Source: Defluviicoccus sp. bin129 (GTDB lineage: Bacteria > Pseudomonadota > Alphaproteobacteria > MPNO01). From it: a stretch of 34,237 bases of DNA. The first letter of the stretch is position 1. The number at the start of each line of letters is the position of its first letter. A program made the position numbers and the translations under genes. Under the pieces are notes generated by a model that saw only the letters and a list, made by a program, of their open reading frames with translations, made no database searches and was not told the DNA's origin. Shown here in pieces: positions 24,217 to 32,609 of this stretch. Where the stretch lies: NCBI GenBank assembly GCA_002239065.1, contig MPNO01000052.1, forward strand, positions 1 to 34,237, given 5' to 3'.

Positions 24217-25989
24217 ATGACGAGCGACAATGGCGGCAGGACCGTCGGCATCCGATACGAGGCGGACGAGAAACCGCCGCCGGCGCTCGCCTTCGGTCTC
24301 GGGCTGCAGCTCGCCGTGCTCACCGTGGGCGGCATCGTGCTGACGCCGGCGATCGTGGTGCGCGCCGCCGGCGGGAGCGAGGACTTCCTGACCTGGGCGG
24401 TGTTCGCCGCGGTCGCTATCAGCGGGGCGACCACGGTGTTGCAGGCGGTCCGGCTCGGCCGGATCGGCGCGGGCTACGTGCTGGCCATGGGAACCTCGGG
24501 GGCCTTCATCGCGATCTGCGTCGCGGCGATCGCCAAGGGCGGTCCGGCCATGCTGGCGACCCTGGTCGTGGTCTCCGCGCTGTTCCAGTTCGCGCTCGCC
24601 GCCCGGCTCTCCCTGTTCCGGCGGATCCTGACGCCGAGCGTCGCCGGGACGGTGCTGATGCTGATACCGGTCACGGTGATGCCGATCATCTTCGACATGC
24701 TCAAGCACGTGCCGGACGGCAGCCCGGCCCTGGCCGGCCCGCTGAGCGCGCTCGCCACCGTGGTCGCGATCGTCGCCATCGCGCTCAAGGCGAGGGGGGC
24801 GCTGCGTCTCTGGGCGCCGGTCATCGGCGTCGTCGGCGGTTCGGTCGTCGCCGGGTTCTACGGGCTCTACGACGTCGACCGGGTGGCGGAGGCCGCGTGG
24901 CTCGGACTCCCCGAGGGCTCGTGGCCGGGGCTCGATCTCGGCTTCGGGACGGTTTTCTGGGCGCTGCTCCCGGGTTTCGTCTTCGTGACCCTGGTCGGCG
25001 CCATCGAGACGGTGGGCGACTCGGTGGCCATCCAGCGGGTCTCCTGGCGCCGGCAGCGGGCGGTGGACTTCCGCGCCGTCCAGGGGGCGGTGGCCGCGGA
25101 CGGCATGGGCAATCTCCTGTCCGGGCTCGCCGCGACCGTCCCCAACACGACCTATTCCACCAGCGTGTCGGTCACCGAGCTCACCGGGGTCGCGTCGCGC
25201 CGCGTCGGCATCGCGCTCGGCGCGGTGTTCGTCGCCGTCGCCTTCCTGCCCAAGGCGCTCGCCGTGGTGCTCGCGATACCGGGCCCGGTCGCCGCCGCCT
25301 ATATCACGGTGCTGCTTGCGATGCTCTTCGTGCTCGGCATGAAGATCGTGGTCCAGGACGGGGTCGATTACCGCAAGGGGCTGATCGTCGGCGTCTCGTT
25401 CTGGGCCGGGGTGGGCTTCCAGAACGGGCTGATATACCCCGAATTCTTCTCGGGCTTCGCCGGCGGGCTGCTGGAGAACGGCATGACGGCGGGCGGGCTC
25501 GTGGCCATCCTCATGACGCTCTTCATGGAGTTGACCGAGCCCCGCCGTCGCCGCATCCAGGCGAGTTTCGAGATTTCCGAGCTGCCGAGGATCAGGGAGT
25601 TCCTCGCCGGGTTCGCCGCGCGCAGCGGCTGGGACGGCGCGATGACTCACCGCCTCGACGCCGCCGCCGAGGAGACGCTGCTGACCCTGCTGCGGCGGGA
25701 CGAGGAGAGGGAGGATTCCGTGCGGCGGCGCCTGCTGCTCACCGCGCATCGCGAGGGCGGCGGCGCGGTCCTCGAATTCATCGCCGCGCCGGGCGAGGAC
25801 AATCTGCAGGACCGGATCGCGCTGCTCGGCGAACGCGCCGAGGACGCGCCGGCCGAGCGCGAGGTATCGCTGCGCCTGCTGCGCCATGTCGCGTCGTCGG
25901 TCCACCACCAGCAATACCACGACACCGACGTGGTGACCGTCCGCGTCGACGCCCCGGGCGGCGCGGCCGCCCGGGAGACCGGGGGATAG
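24217..25989 (+). CDS. NCS2 (xanthine/uracil permease family) transporter fused to an ATPase-like C-terminal domain
   Basis: The 590-residue protein has a nucleobase:cation symporter-2 core (residues about 20-440) with GLQLAVLTVGGIVLTPAIVV, VSALFQFALAARLSLFRRIL, TLVGAIETVGDSVAIQRVSW and PNTTYSTSVSVTELTGVASR. The TM1 QH motif reads QL. From about residue 449 a soluble domain follows: ISELPRIREFLAGFAARSGW, LDAAAEETLLTLLRR, and the end SLRLLRHVASSVHHQQYHDT. This resembles RsbW-type anti-sigma histidine-kinase-like ATPases, but the Asn of the N box is replaced and the D-x-G of the G box is not evident, so ATP binding is doubtful. The substrate is probably a purine or pyrimidine. It is five bases upstream of the TRAP permease. 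Confidence 0.87.
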   Translation: MTSDNGGRTVGIRYEADEKPPPALAFGLGLQLAVLTVGGIVLTPAIVVRAAGGSEDFLTWAVFAAVAISGATTVLQAVRLGRIGAGYVLAMGTSGAFIAICVAAIAKGGPAMLATLVVVSALFQFALAARLSLFRRILTPSVAGTVLMLIPVTVMPIIFDMLKHVPDGSPALAGPLSALATVVAIVAIALKARGALRLWAPVIGVVGGSVVAGFYGLYDVDRVAEAAWLGLPEGSWPGLDLGFGTVFWALLPGFVFVTLVGAIETVGDSVAIQRVSWRRQRAVDFRAVQGAVAADGMGNLLSGLAATVPNTTYSTSVSVTELTGVASRRVGIALGAVFVAVAFLPKALAVVLAIPGPVAAAYITVLLAMLFVLGMKIVVQDGVDYRKGLIVGVSFWAGVGFQNGLIYPEFFSGFAGGLLENGMTAGGLVAILMTLFMELTEPRRRRIQASFEISELPRIREFLAGFAARSGWDGAMTHRLDAAAEETLLTLLRRDEEREDSVRRRLLLTAHREGGGAVLEFIAAPGEDNLQDRIALLGERAEDAPAEREVSLRLLRHVASSVHHQQYHDTDVVTVRVDAPGGAAARETGG

Positions 25990-25994
25990 CCCGC

Positions 25995-27944
25995 ATGCCG
26001 CGCATCGACATCGCGCGCTGGCTGACCGGGGCGATCGCCTTCGGCATCGCCGCGGTGGCGGTCTACACCGCGGCCTTCGGGGTGATCGACGAGATCTACC
26101 AGCGCTCGATCACCGTCGGCGCGTCGGTCATCCTGGTCACGCTCACGGTTCCGCTGGTCCGGGTCCACCGGTCCGGGCGGGGCGCGGTCCGGGCCGCCCT
26201 GCTCGCGGTCGACGGGGCGCTGATCTTCCTGATGGCGCTCTCGCTCTACTGGTTCGCCTCGGTCTATGACGAGCTGGAGAGCGGGCTTTACGATTTCCTG
26301 CCCCTCGACATCCTGGTCGGCGCCGGCGGGTTGCTCGCGGTGCTGGAGCTGACCCGGCGCGCCTTCGGCTGGCCGCTGGCGGCGCTGTCGCTGCTGTGCA
26401 TCGCCTACGCCCTGTTCGGCGAGGACCTGCCGTGGATCTTCGCCCATGCCGGCTACGACCTCGAAACCGTGATGCGCACCGTCTGGTACTCCTTCGACGG
26501 GGTGTTCGGCTTCATCGTGATCACCGTCATCTCGCTGATCTTCATTTTCATCGTCTTCGGCTCGGTGCTCGAGGCGACCGGCGCGGGGGCGGTGCTGCTG
26601 CGCATCGCGGTCAGCCTCACCGGCGGGCTCAGGGGCGGCCCCGCCCATGCGGCGATCGCAGCCAGCGGCTTCTTCGGAACCATTTCCGGCAGCGTCTCCG
26701 CCAACGTGGTCGGCACCGGCGTGTTCACCATCCCGATGATCAAGGAGCGCGGCTTCAGGAGCTCGTTCGCCGGCGGGGTCGAGGCGGCGGCGTCCTCCGG
26801 CGGGCAGTTCATGCCTCCGGTGATGGGCGCGGTCGCCTTCGTGATGGCCGACGTGACCGGAATCTCCTATGTGGTGATCATCGGCGCGGCCCTGATGCCG
26901 GCGCTGTTCTACTACGCCAGCCTGTTCGTCGCCGTCTGGGTGGAAGCCGCGCGCAACGGGATCGAGGCGATCCCGCGGTCGCGGCGCGAGACGGTGTCGC
27001 GCCGGGACTGGTGGATGTCGCTGATGTTCGTGATCCCGATCCTGGTCATCATCGGCGTGCTGGTGACCGGGCGGTCGCCGGCCATGGCCGGGCTGTGGGC
27101 GACGATCGTCGGCGCGGCGCTGGGCGCGATGAACCCGGAGGTCCGCCGCAAACCGCAGGTCTATCTCCAGGCGCTGGTCAGGGGCGGCGAGCAATGCGGG
27201 CGCATCATGGTCGCGGTCGCCGCCATCGGCATCATCGTCGGCGTGATGAACCTGACCGGGCTCGGCATCCGGTTCTCCAACATGATCCTCGCCTTCGCCG
27301 GGACCGACCTGTTCTTCGCCATGTTCCTGGTCGCGCTGGCGAGCATGATCCTCGGCATGGGGCTGCCGACCATCCCGGCCTATCTGATCATCGTCCTCAT
27401 CATGGGCCAGGCGATCGAGAATCTGGGCGTGCCGAAGATCCTGGTCCACCTGTTCGTGCTCTATTACGGCGTGTTGTCGGCGATCACGCCGCCGGTGGCG
27501 ATCGCCGCCTACGCCGCCGCGCCGATCGCCGGGTCCAACCCCATGACCACCGCGGTGCAGGCGCTGAAGCTCTCCTTCGTCGGCTTCATCGTTCCCTTCG
27601 TCTTCGTCTACAACCCGTCGCTGTCGCTGGTGGTCGGCTTCGAGACCCTGCCCTTCCTCTGGGTGGTCGCGCGGCTCGCGCTGGCGATCTGGCTGATGAC
27701 GACGGCGCTGGGCGGCGTCGACCGGGGGCGCCTGCCGCCCTGGTCGAGGGTGGCGCGGCTGGCGCTCGGTTTCGGGGTGCTGCTCGGCATGAGCGAAATC
27801 CAGATCCCCGCCGTCGCGCTCGCCCTGGCGCTGCTGTTTGTCGAGTCCCGACGGGCCGGAAATGCTAACCTTCGGGGCGGAAACGGGGGCGTCGGACGGC
27901 CCCCCTCACCGGACACGGATCCGAAGGAGGCTTCGAAGCCATGA
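25995..27944 (+). CDS. TRAP transporter fused permease (DctQ-DctM, TAXI-associated)
   Basis: The 649-residue membrane protein has an N-terminal four-helix DctQ-like part and a large DctM-like part: PAHAAIAASGFFGTISGSVS, ANVVGTGVFTIPMIKERGF, GVEAAASSGGQFMPPVMGA, MILGMGLPTIPAYLIIVLIM and YYGVLSAITPPVAIAAYAAA. These are the marks of TRAP fused permeases that pair with TAXI binding proteins; they use the sodium or proton gradient to import organic acids. The C-terminal 35 residues are a hydrophilic tail. Its stop overlaps the start of the TAXI gene by four bases. Start ATG 25995 is close to the NCS2 stop. Confidence 0.93.
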   Translation: MPRIDIARWLTGAIAFGIAAVAVYTAAFGVIDEIYQRSITVGASVILVTLTVPLVRVHRSGRGAVRAALLAVDGALIFLMALSLYWFASVYDELESGLYDFLPLDILVGAGGLLAVLELTRRAFGWPLAALSLLCIAYALFGEDLPWIFAHAGYDLETVMRTVWYSFDGVFGFIVITVISLIFIFIVFGSVLEATGAGAVLLRIAVSLTGGLRGGPAHAAIAASGFFGTISGSVSANVVGTGVFTIPMIKERGFRSSFAGGVEAAASSGGQFMPPVMGAVAFVMADVTGISYVVIIGAALMPALFYYASLFVAVWVEAARNGIEAIPRSRRETVSRRDWWMSLMFVIPILVIIGVLVTGRSPAMAGLWATIVGAALGAMNPEVRRKPQVYLQALVRGGEQCGRIMVAVAAIGIIVGVMNLTGLGIRFSNMILAFAGTDLFFAMFLVALASMILGMGLPTIPAYLIIVLIMGQAIENLGVPKILVHLFVLYYGVLSAITPPVAIAAYAAAPIAGSNPMTTAVQALKLSFVGFIVPFVFVYNPSLSLVVGFETLPFLWVVARLALAIWLMTTALGGVDRGRLPPWSRVARLALGFGVLLGMSEIQIPAVALALALLFVESRRAGNANLRGGNGGVGRPPSPDTDPKEASKP

Positions 27945-28945
27945 GAACGCTCGCAACATTGGCGATCGCGACGCTGGCGGCCGGTCTTGCCGGCGGCGCG
28001 CAGGCCAAGGAATTCTACCGGATGTCGACGATCAGCCTGCCGACGCCGTTCACCATCAACACGACCTTCGCCAAGCTGGTCCAGAAATACAACCCGGATA
28101 TCGAGATCCAGGTCAACGCCACCGGCGCGGCGCCGCGCCACGCCCTGGACGCGGCCCGCGGCAAGACCGACTTCCTGATGGGGGCGCCGGCGCTCCACTT
28201 CCTGATGTCGAACGGCAAGGCGATGTTCGCCAAGGTCAAGGACGCCAAGGAGCTGTCCAAGAACCTGCGCGCGGTGTTCAACTACCGCATCGGCTTCTAC
28301 CAGTTCGGCGTCTACGCGGATTCCGGCATCAAGACGATGGCCGACCTCAAGGGCAAGCGCGTGTTCCTCGGACCGCCCGCCGCGGTCCAGCGCGTGGTCG
28401 CCGGCGGCTTCGCCAGGGCGATCAGCGGTCTCGAGCCGGGCAAGGACTACGAGGTGATCAAGCTCGGCTTCTCGCCCGCGATGCAGGCTTTCCAGGACCG
28501 CCAGATCGACGTCCTGGTGGCGTCCGGCAATCCGCCCTCGTCGAACTTCGTCCAGATCGCGCTGACCAACAAGATCCGCTTCCTCGGGGCGACCGACGCG
28601 GACTGGGAAAAGCCGGCCATGAAGAAGGTCATGGCGATCCCCGGCCGGACCCGCGGCCGGTTCGCGGCCGATGCCTATGGCGCCAACCAGGTCAATGAGA
28701 AGCCGGTGCAGACCATCGCCGCCTGGGTCGGGCTGGTGACCCGGAAGGGGATCCCGGACGAGGTGATCTACAAGATGACCCGGACCTTCTGGGAGCATAT
28801 CGACGAGATGCACGCCGTGGCCCCGTGGGCCAAGGACGCCATCAACATCGGCAACGCCTTCAAGCAGATGAACATGAAGCTGCACCCGGGCGCGCTGCGC
28901 TACTACAAGGAAGCGGGCGTCAAGGTCCCCGACAGCGCCATGTAG
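27941..28945 (+). CDS. TAXI family TRAP solute-binding protein
   Basis: The 334-residue protein has a signal peptide (MRTLATLAIATLAAGLAGGA, cleavage after AQA near residue 22) and a TAXI-type binding fold: FYRMSTISLPTPFTINTTFA, IQVNATGAAPRHALDAARGK, FGVYADSGIKTMADLKGKRV and FLGPPAAVQRVVAGGFARAI. In the periplasm it delivers a small anionic solute to the fused permease encoded just upstream. GGAGG lies 12 bases before the ATG. Overlap ATGA with the permease fixes the partnership. Ligand cannot be told from sequence. Confidence 0.93.
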   Translation: MRTLATLAIATLAAGLAGGAQAKEFYRMSTISLPTPFTINTTFAKLVQKYNPDIEIQVNATGAAPRHALDAARGKTDFLMGAPALHFLMSNGKAMFAKVKDAKELSKNLRAVFNYRIGFYQFGVYADSGIKTMADLKGKRVFLGPPAAVQRVVAGGFARAISGLEPGKDYEVIKLGFSPAMQAFQDRQIDVLVASGNPPSSNFVQIALTNKIRFLGATDADWEKPAMKKVMAIPGRTRGRFAADAYGANQVNEKPVQTIAAWVGLVTRKGIPDEVIYKMTRTFWEHIDEMHAVAPWAKDAINIGNAFKQMNMKLHPGALRYYKEAGVKVPDSAM

Positions 28946-28971
28946 GCCCCCCGCCCGGCGGGGGAGGCGCT

Positions 28972-31014
28972 GTGCGGTGGCGGCGGATCTGGCTGGCGAC
29001 CGCGCTGCCGCTCGCGCTGCTCGCCGCTCGACCGGGCCCGGCGCCGGCGCTTCCCGCAGACGCGCTGAAGTCGGTGGTCTCGGTGCTGCCGGTCTGGCCC
29101 GGGCGGGCCCAGGGCGGCAGCGGCGGACCTCCGGGCGTCGCCCCGGAAGGAAGCGGGGTGGTGTTGCGCCCCGGGGTCGTCGCGACGGCCCGGCACGTGG
29201 TCGAGCCGGCCCGGCGGATCGACATTCGCCTCTCCGACGGGCGCATCCTGCCCGCGCGGCTGATCGCGAGCGACGAAGCGAGCGATATCGCGGTCCTCGG
29301 CGTCGACGCCGCGCGGGCGCCGATCGCGGTCGCGCCGCCGCCGCGCCTCGCGCAGCCGGTCTGCGCCATCGGCAACGCCTTCGGCCTCGGCCTTTCCGTG
29401 ACCTGCGGCGTGGTGTCCGCGCTCAACGTGACCGATGCCGGGTTCAACCCGGTGGAGGATTTCGTCCAGACCGATGCCGCGTCGAACCCCGGCGTCTCGG
29501 GCGGCGCGCTGGTCGACGCGGAAGGCCGCCTGGTCGGCATGATGTCGGCCATCTTCGCCTCCAGCGGCGACAACAATATCGGCGTCAACTTCGCGGTCTC
29601 GACCGCGCTGCTGCTCCGGGTGGTCGACGCGCTGATCGCCGACGGCGCGGTGCGCTACCCGTCCCCCGGCTGGGGGCTCCGCGCCGCCCCGCGCGACCGG
29701 CGGGCGAGGGTGGCCGCGCCCGTGGTCCGCGCGGTCGAGGACCGCGGCCCGGCGGCCCGGGCGGGGATCGCGCCCGGCGACGCGATCCTGAAGATCGGCG
29801 CGCGCCGGGTTCGCACGCCGCGCGATGCGATCGCCGCGATCGCCGTCATCCGCGACCCGGCCAAGCCGCTCGACGTCACCGTGGAGCGCGGCGGGCGATG
29901 GCGCGTCGTCGCGCTCCACCTCGGCGCCGCGCCGAAGCCGCCGGCGCCGGGAGAGGGCCCGCGCGCGCGCGGCGACTGCCCCCACCCGGCGCCGGTCTGC
30001 CGCGCGCGCCAGGCGGTGTTCCCGGTCTCCGGCTTCGACCCGGCGGCGAGCGCCACGCGGATCGGACCCGCGCTGCTGGTGACCAACCGGCATGTCGTCG
30101 CGGACCGCCCGGATGCGCTGGTCCACACCCCCGGCGGGCCGAGGACGGCGAGGGTGGTCCCGTCCGCCTATCGCGGCGATCTGGCGCTGCTCGCGGTGAC
30201 GGGCTTGCCGGAAGGATCGGTTCCCGACCTCGAGGGGGACGTCGCCGAAGACGGCACTTTCTTCGCCGTCGGCGCCGATATCGCCCGGAAACAGGTGCGC
30301 GTGTTCGATCCCGGCGGGCTGATCGCGCTGCCGGCGGCGGGCGCGGATCTCGGACGGCTGCACGTTCGCGCGCGCATGCAGCCGGGCGTCAGCGGCGGCG
30401 CCCTGGTGGACGGGCGCGGCGCCCTGGTGGGCATCGCGGTGGGCGGCGGCGAGGGGCGGTTCGAGGCGATACCGCTCGCCGGCCTGCGCGCGCTGCTCGC
30501 GTTGCGCGGAGACGCGACCGCCGCCCGGGTGACCCGCCGGCTGGGGCGGGCGTTCGCGGACTGCGCCGCCGGGATGGATGCGTTCCGCCCGCGCGCGGCG
30601 GACAGGCTCGCCCGCGATGCGCTGCGGAAGGCCTGCGCCGCGGCGATGAACCACGGCCAGCTGCTGAAGGCCGGGCGGCTTCTGGCGCGCGCGCGCGATT
30701 ACGACGGCGCGACAGCCCTGCATGGCCAGGCCGTCCGACAGGTCCCCAACTCGCTCAACGCCAGGCTCTCGCTGCTGGTCTCGCTGCAGCTCGCCGGCCG
30801 CTTCGCCGAGATGACCGGGCACGCGCGCCGGGCGATGGAATTGGCGCCGCGAGACCCGCAGGGCTTGCGCTTCGCCATCCAGTCCGGCGTCTGGGGCAAC
30901 GCGCCGGAGCTCGCCGAAGAGGCCTACCGGGCGCTGCTCGAGGCGGACCCGCGACAGGCCCGGGCGGCCCGCCGGTTCATCGACAACGCCCCGCCCGCGC
31001 CGGCGCGCAGGTAG
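28972..31014 (+). CDS. Exported HtrA/trypsin-like protein with two protease domains, PDZ and TPR-like repeats
   Basis: The 680-residue protein begins with a signal peptide (RWRRIWLATALPLALLAARP). Domain 1 (about 40-220) has His75 (ATARHVV), Asp105 (SDIAVLGVD) and Ser176 (NPGVSGGALVD). A PDZ domain (about 225-325; RGPAARAGIAPGDAILKIG) follows. Domain 2 (about 335-515) again has His374 (VTNRHVVAD), Asp403 (RGDLALLAV) and Ser474 (QPGVSGGALVD). The last about 150 residues are TPR-like helices. HtrA proteins are periplasmic proteases/chaperones, normally with one protease domain. Both triads look intact; the oxyanion region reads GVSGG instead of GNSGG. GTG 28972 has GGGGAGG four bases upstream. 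Confidence 0.88.
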   Translation: MRWRRIWLATALPLALLAARPGPAPALPADALKSVVSVLPVWPGRAQGGSGGPPGVAPEGSGVVLRPGVVATARHVVEPARRIDIRLSDGRILPARLIASDEASDIAVLGVDAARAPIAVAPPPRLAQPVCAIGNAFGLGLSVTCGVVSALNVTDAGFNPVEDFVQTDAASNPGVSGGALVDAEGRLVGMMSAIFASSGDNNIGVNFAVSTALLLRVVDALIADGAVRYPSPGWGLRAAPRDRRARVAAPVVRAVEDRGPAARAGIAPGDAILKIGARRVRTPRDAIAAIAVIRDPAKPLDVTVERGGRWRVVALHLGAAPKPPAPGEGPRARGDCPHPAPVCRARQAVFPVSGFDPAASATRIGPALLVTNRHVVADRPDALVHTPGGPRTARVVPSAYRGDLALLAVTGLPEGSVPDLEGDVAEDGTFFAVGADIARKQVRVFDPGGLIALPAAGADLGRLHVRARMQPGVSGGALVDGRGALVGIAVGGGEGRFEAIPLAGLRALLALRGDATAARVTRRLGRAFADCAAGMDAFRPRAADRLARDALRKACAAAMNHGQLLKAGRLLARARDYDGATALHGQAVRQVPNSLNARLSLLVSLQLAGRFAEMTGHARRAMELAPRDPQGLRFAIQSGVWGNAPELAEEAYRALLEADPRQARAARRFIDNAPPAPARR

Positions 31015-31024
31015 CCCGGATTTC

Positions 31025-32368
31025 TCACTCCGAAAGCGGGTCCGGGATCCAGCCGGCCGCGACCGCGCCTTCGCGCTCATAGGGGGACGGTGCCGCCCGG
31101 GCGAGGATGCGCGCCTTGAGCCCGGCCGCGCTCAACCCCGGCTCCCGCGCCAATATCCTGGCCGCGAGGGCGGCGAGGCGTGGCACGGCGTAGCTCGAGC
31201 CGGAGGCCCTGCCCGAAGCGCCGCGGAAATCGAGCACCGCCAGGTTCTCGGCCGGCAGCATCACGTCGACGCTCGCGGCGCCCCAGTTCGACCCCCGGGC
31301 GAGACGGCCGAAGCCGTCGGACGAGGTCACGGTGAGGATGTTCTCGAGCGGCAGGGCGGCGGGGTAGACCGGATCCTCGTCGATATCGCGGCCGTCATTG
31401 CCGGCCGAGACCACGGCCAGAATATCGCGCCCGCGGAGCGCGGTTTCGAACGCCCCCCAGTCCTCCGCCTTGCGGCTGCCGAGCGGCAGCGCGAGGATGC
31501 GGGCGCCGGCGGCGGCCGCGCGCGCGACGAGAGCGCCCATGCGTGCCATGTCGGGGCGCGGATAGCGCAGCGGGATCAGCGCCGCCTCGGGCGCCTCCCG
31601 CGCCAGCACCGATGCGACCGCCGTGCCGTGCCGGATCGGCAGGAAGGGTCCGCGCGAGACGTCGCCGTCATAGGGCCAGGGGTCGAGATCCCAGAAGTCG
31701 TAGCCGAGCGGCATGCCCGCGCCGTCGCGGGCGAGGCGGTCGCGAAACGGCTTCAGGTCGTAGGCCAGGCCCGAATCCACCAGCGCGACCCGGACACCCC
31801 CGGGATCCCTGCCGGCGGGCCACGGCGCCTGCAGGGTCTCGGTCCATTTGAGGGTCTCGAGATCGCCGTCCAGCTGGTCGAGGAACCGCCAGCCATCGAG
31901 GCCTTCCCGGATCGCCCGGCCGGACCGGATGCCGCAGCTCCCGTCCGCAATGGCCAGAAGGGCCGGCCGGGCGCGGGCGCCGTCATGCGCGGCGTAGGAC
32001 ACAAGGAACTGGCGCAGCCTGCCCCGGTATTGCCGCCGTTCGATCGCCAGCTCGTCGGCGCCCGGCAGCAGCAGGCGGACGGCGATGTGCCGCGGCTCCC
32101 GGTCGTCCGGCCGGCGGGTCTCGTCCAGCAGCCAGCTCCCGGCGAGCGCGTGCTGCGCATCGAGGCCCGACAGATCCGGAAGCGGACACAGCCGTTCGAC
32201 GGCTAGGCGCAGCCAGCGCGCCTGGTCGCCGTCGCCGGCGGCGACCGCCGCCGGCGACGCCAAGACGCATAGGAAGACCGCGCCGAGACCCCGTGCGAGC
32301 AAGCGTCCTCTGCCGCGGTCGCGGGCGTGAGCCCCGGGAGCGTTCGCTGGCGGCTTGGGAGTCCGCAT
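31025..32368 (-). CDS. Exported subtilisin-like (S8) serine protease
   Basis: The 447-residue protein has an N-terminal signal/anchor (GRLLARGLGAVFLCVLASPA), a roughly 130-residue region of unknown function, then a subtilase domain with Asp198 (RVALVDSGLAYDL), His247 (IRHGTAVASVLA), Asn in VVSAGNDGRDI and Ser392 (SGSSYAVPRLAAL). The catalytic serine motif is GSSYAVP where most have GTSxAxP. ATG 32368 with GGAG upstream is preferred over a TTG further out. It is convergent with the two-domain HtrA-like gene, ten bases apart, and lies 241 bases downstream of the type I secretion genes on the same strand. Substrate unknown. Confidence 0.88.
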   Translation of the reverse strand: MRTPKPPANAPGAHARDRGRGRLLARGLGAVFLCVLASPAAVAAGDGDQARWLRLAVERLCPLPDLSGLDAQHALAGSWLLDETRRPDDREPRHIAVRLLLPGADELAIERRQYRGRLRQFLVSYAAHDGARARPALLAIADGSCGIRSGRAIREGLDGWRFLDQLDGDLETLKWTETLQAPWPAGRDPGGVRVALVDSGLAYDLKPFRDRLARDGAGMPLGYDFWDLDPWPYDGDVSRGPFLPIRHGTAVASVLAREAPEAALIPLRYPRPDMARMGALVARAAAAGARILALPLGSRKAEDWGAFETALRGRDILAVVSAGNDGRDIDEDPVYPAALPLENILTVTSSDGFGRLARGSNWGAASVDVMLPAENLAVLDFRGASGRASGSSYAVPRLAALAARILAREPGLSAAGLKARILARAAPSPYEREGAVAAGWIPDPLSE

Positions 32369-32439
32369 TCGGCATCTCCAGAGCGTTCTCCGGAATGCTC
32401 GAACAACACGTAGAATCAATCGCTTTCCTTGTCGAGCCC

Positions 32440-32533
32440 GTCCTTCGATATGACCGCCTGTGGCGGGCGGCGCGCAACCCTCCCCTCGTCCCGAACAGGC
32501 CCCGAGCTTGCCGAAGGGGCCCTATCGAGGGAC
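32440..32533. repeat. 94-bp inverted-repeat element (REP/MITE-like)
   Basis: GTCCTTCGATA (32440-32450) is repeated in inverse as TATCGAGGGAC (32523-32533), ten of eleven bases matching. Inside are CCGCC-tgt-GGCGG (32454-32466) and GGCCCC-12-GGGGCC (32498-32521), whose loop holds GAGCTTGCCGAA. It looks like the short palindromic elements ending in TCCTTCGA common between genes of sphingomonads and other Alphaproteobacteria (from memory). It occupies the 241-base gap between the membrane-fusion gene and the subtilase gene; the rest of that gap shows nothing. Confidence 0.6.
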
Positions 32534-32609
32534 GCCATGCCGCATCGGTTGCGCCCGGGATGCCTTGCCCGTCGAAGGCGATGCGCGGGCGCATCCCGCC
32601 TTCCGTCCC

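Noticed and set aside
24130..27449. Long minus-strand open frames opposite the NCS2 and TRAP genes
   Set aside because: They consist of low-complexity Arg/Asp/His/Gly sequence with no motif, while the plus strand encodes clear transporters.
28903..31080. A 725-codon minus-strand frame opposite the double-protease gene
   Set aside because: No recognisable motif; the plus strand has a signal peptide, ribosome site and two catalytic triads.
32454..32466. CCGCC-tgt-GGCGG hairpin as a terminator of the exporter operon
   Set aside because: The stem is only five base pairs and no T-run follows on the minus strand; it is better explained as part of the inverted-repeat element.
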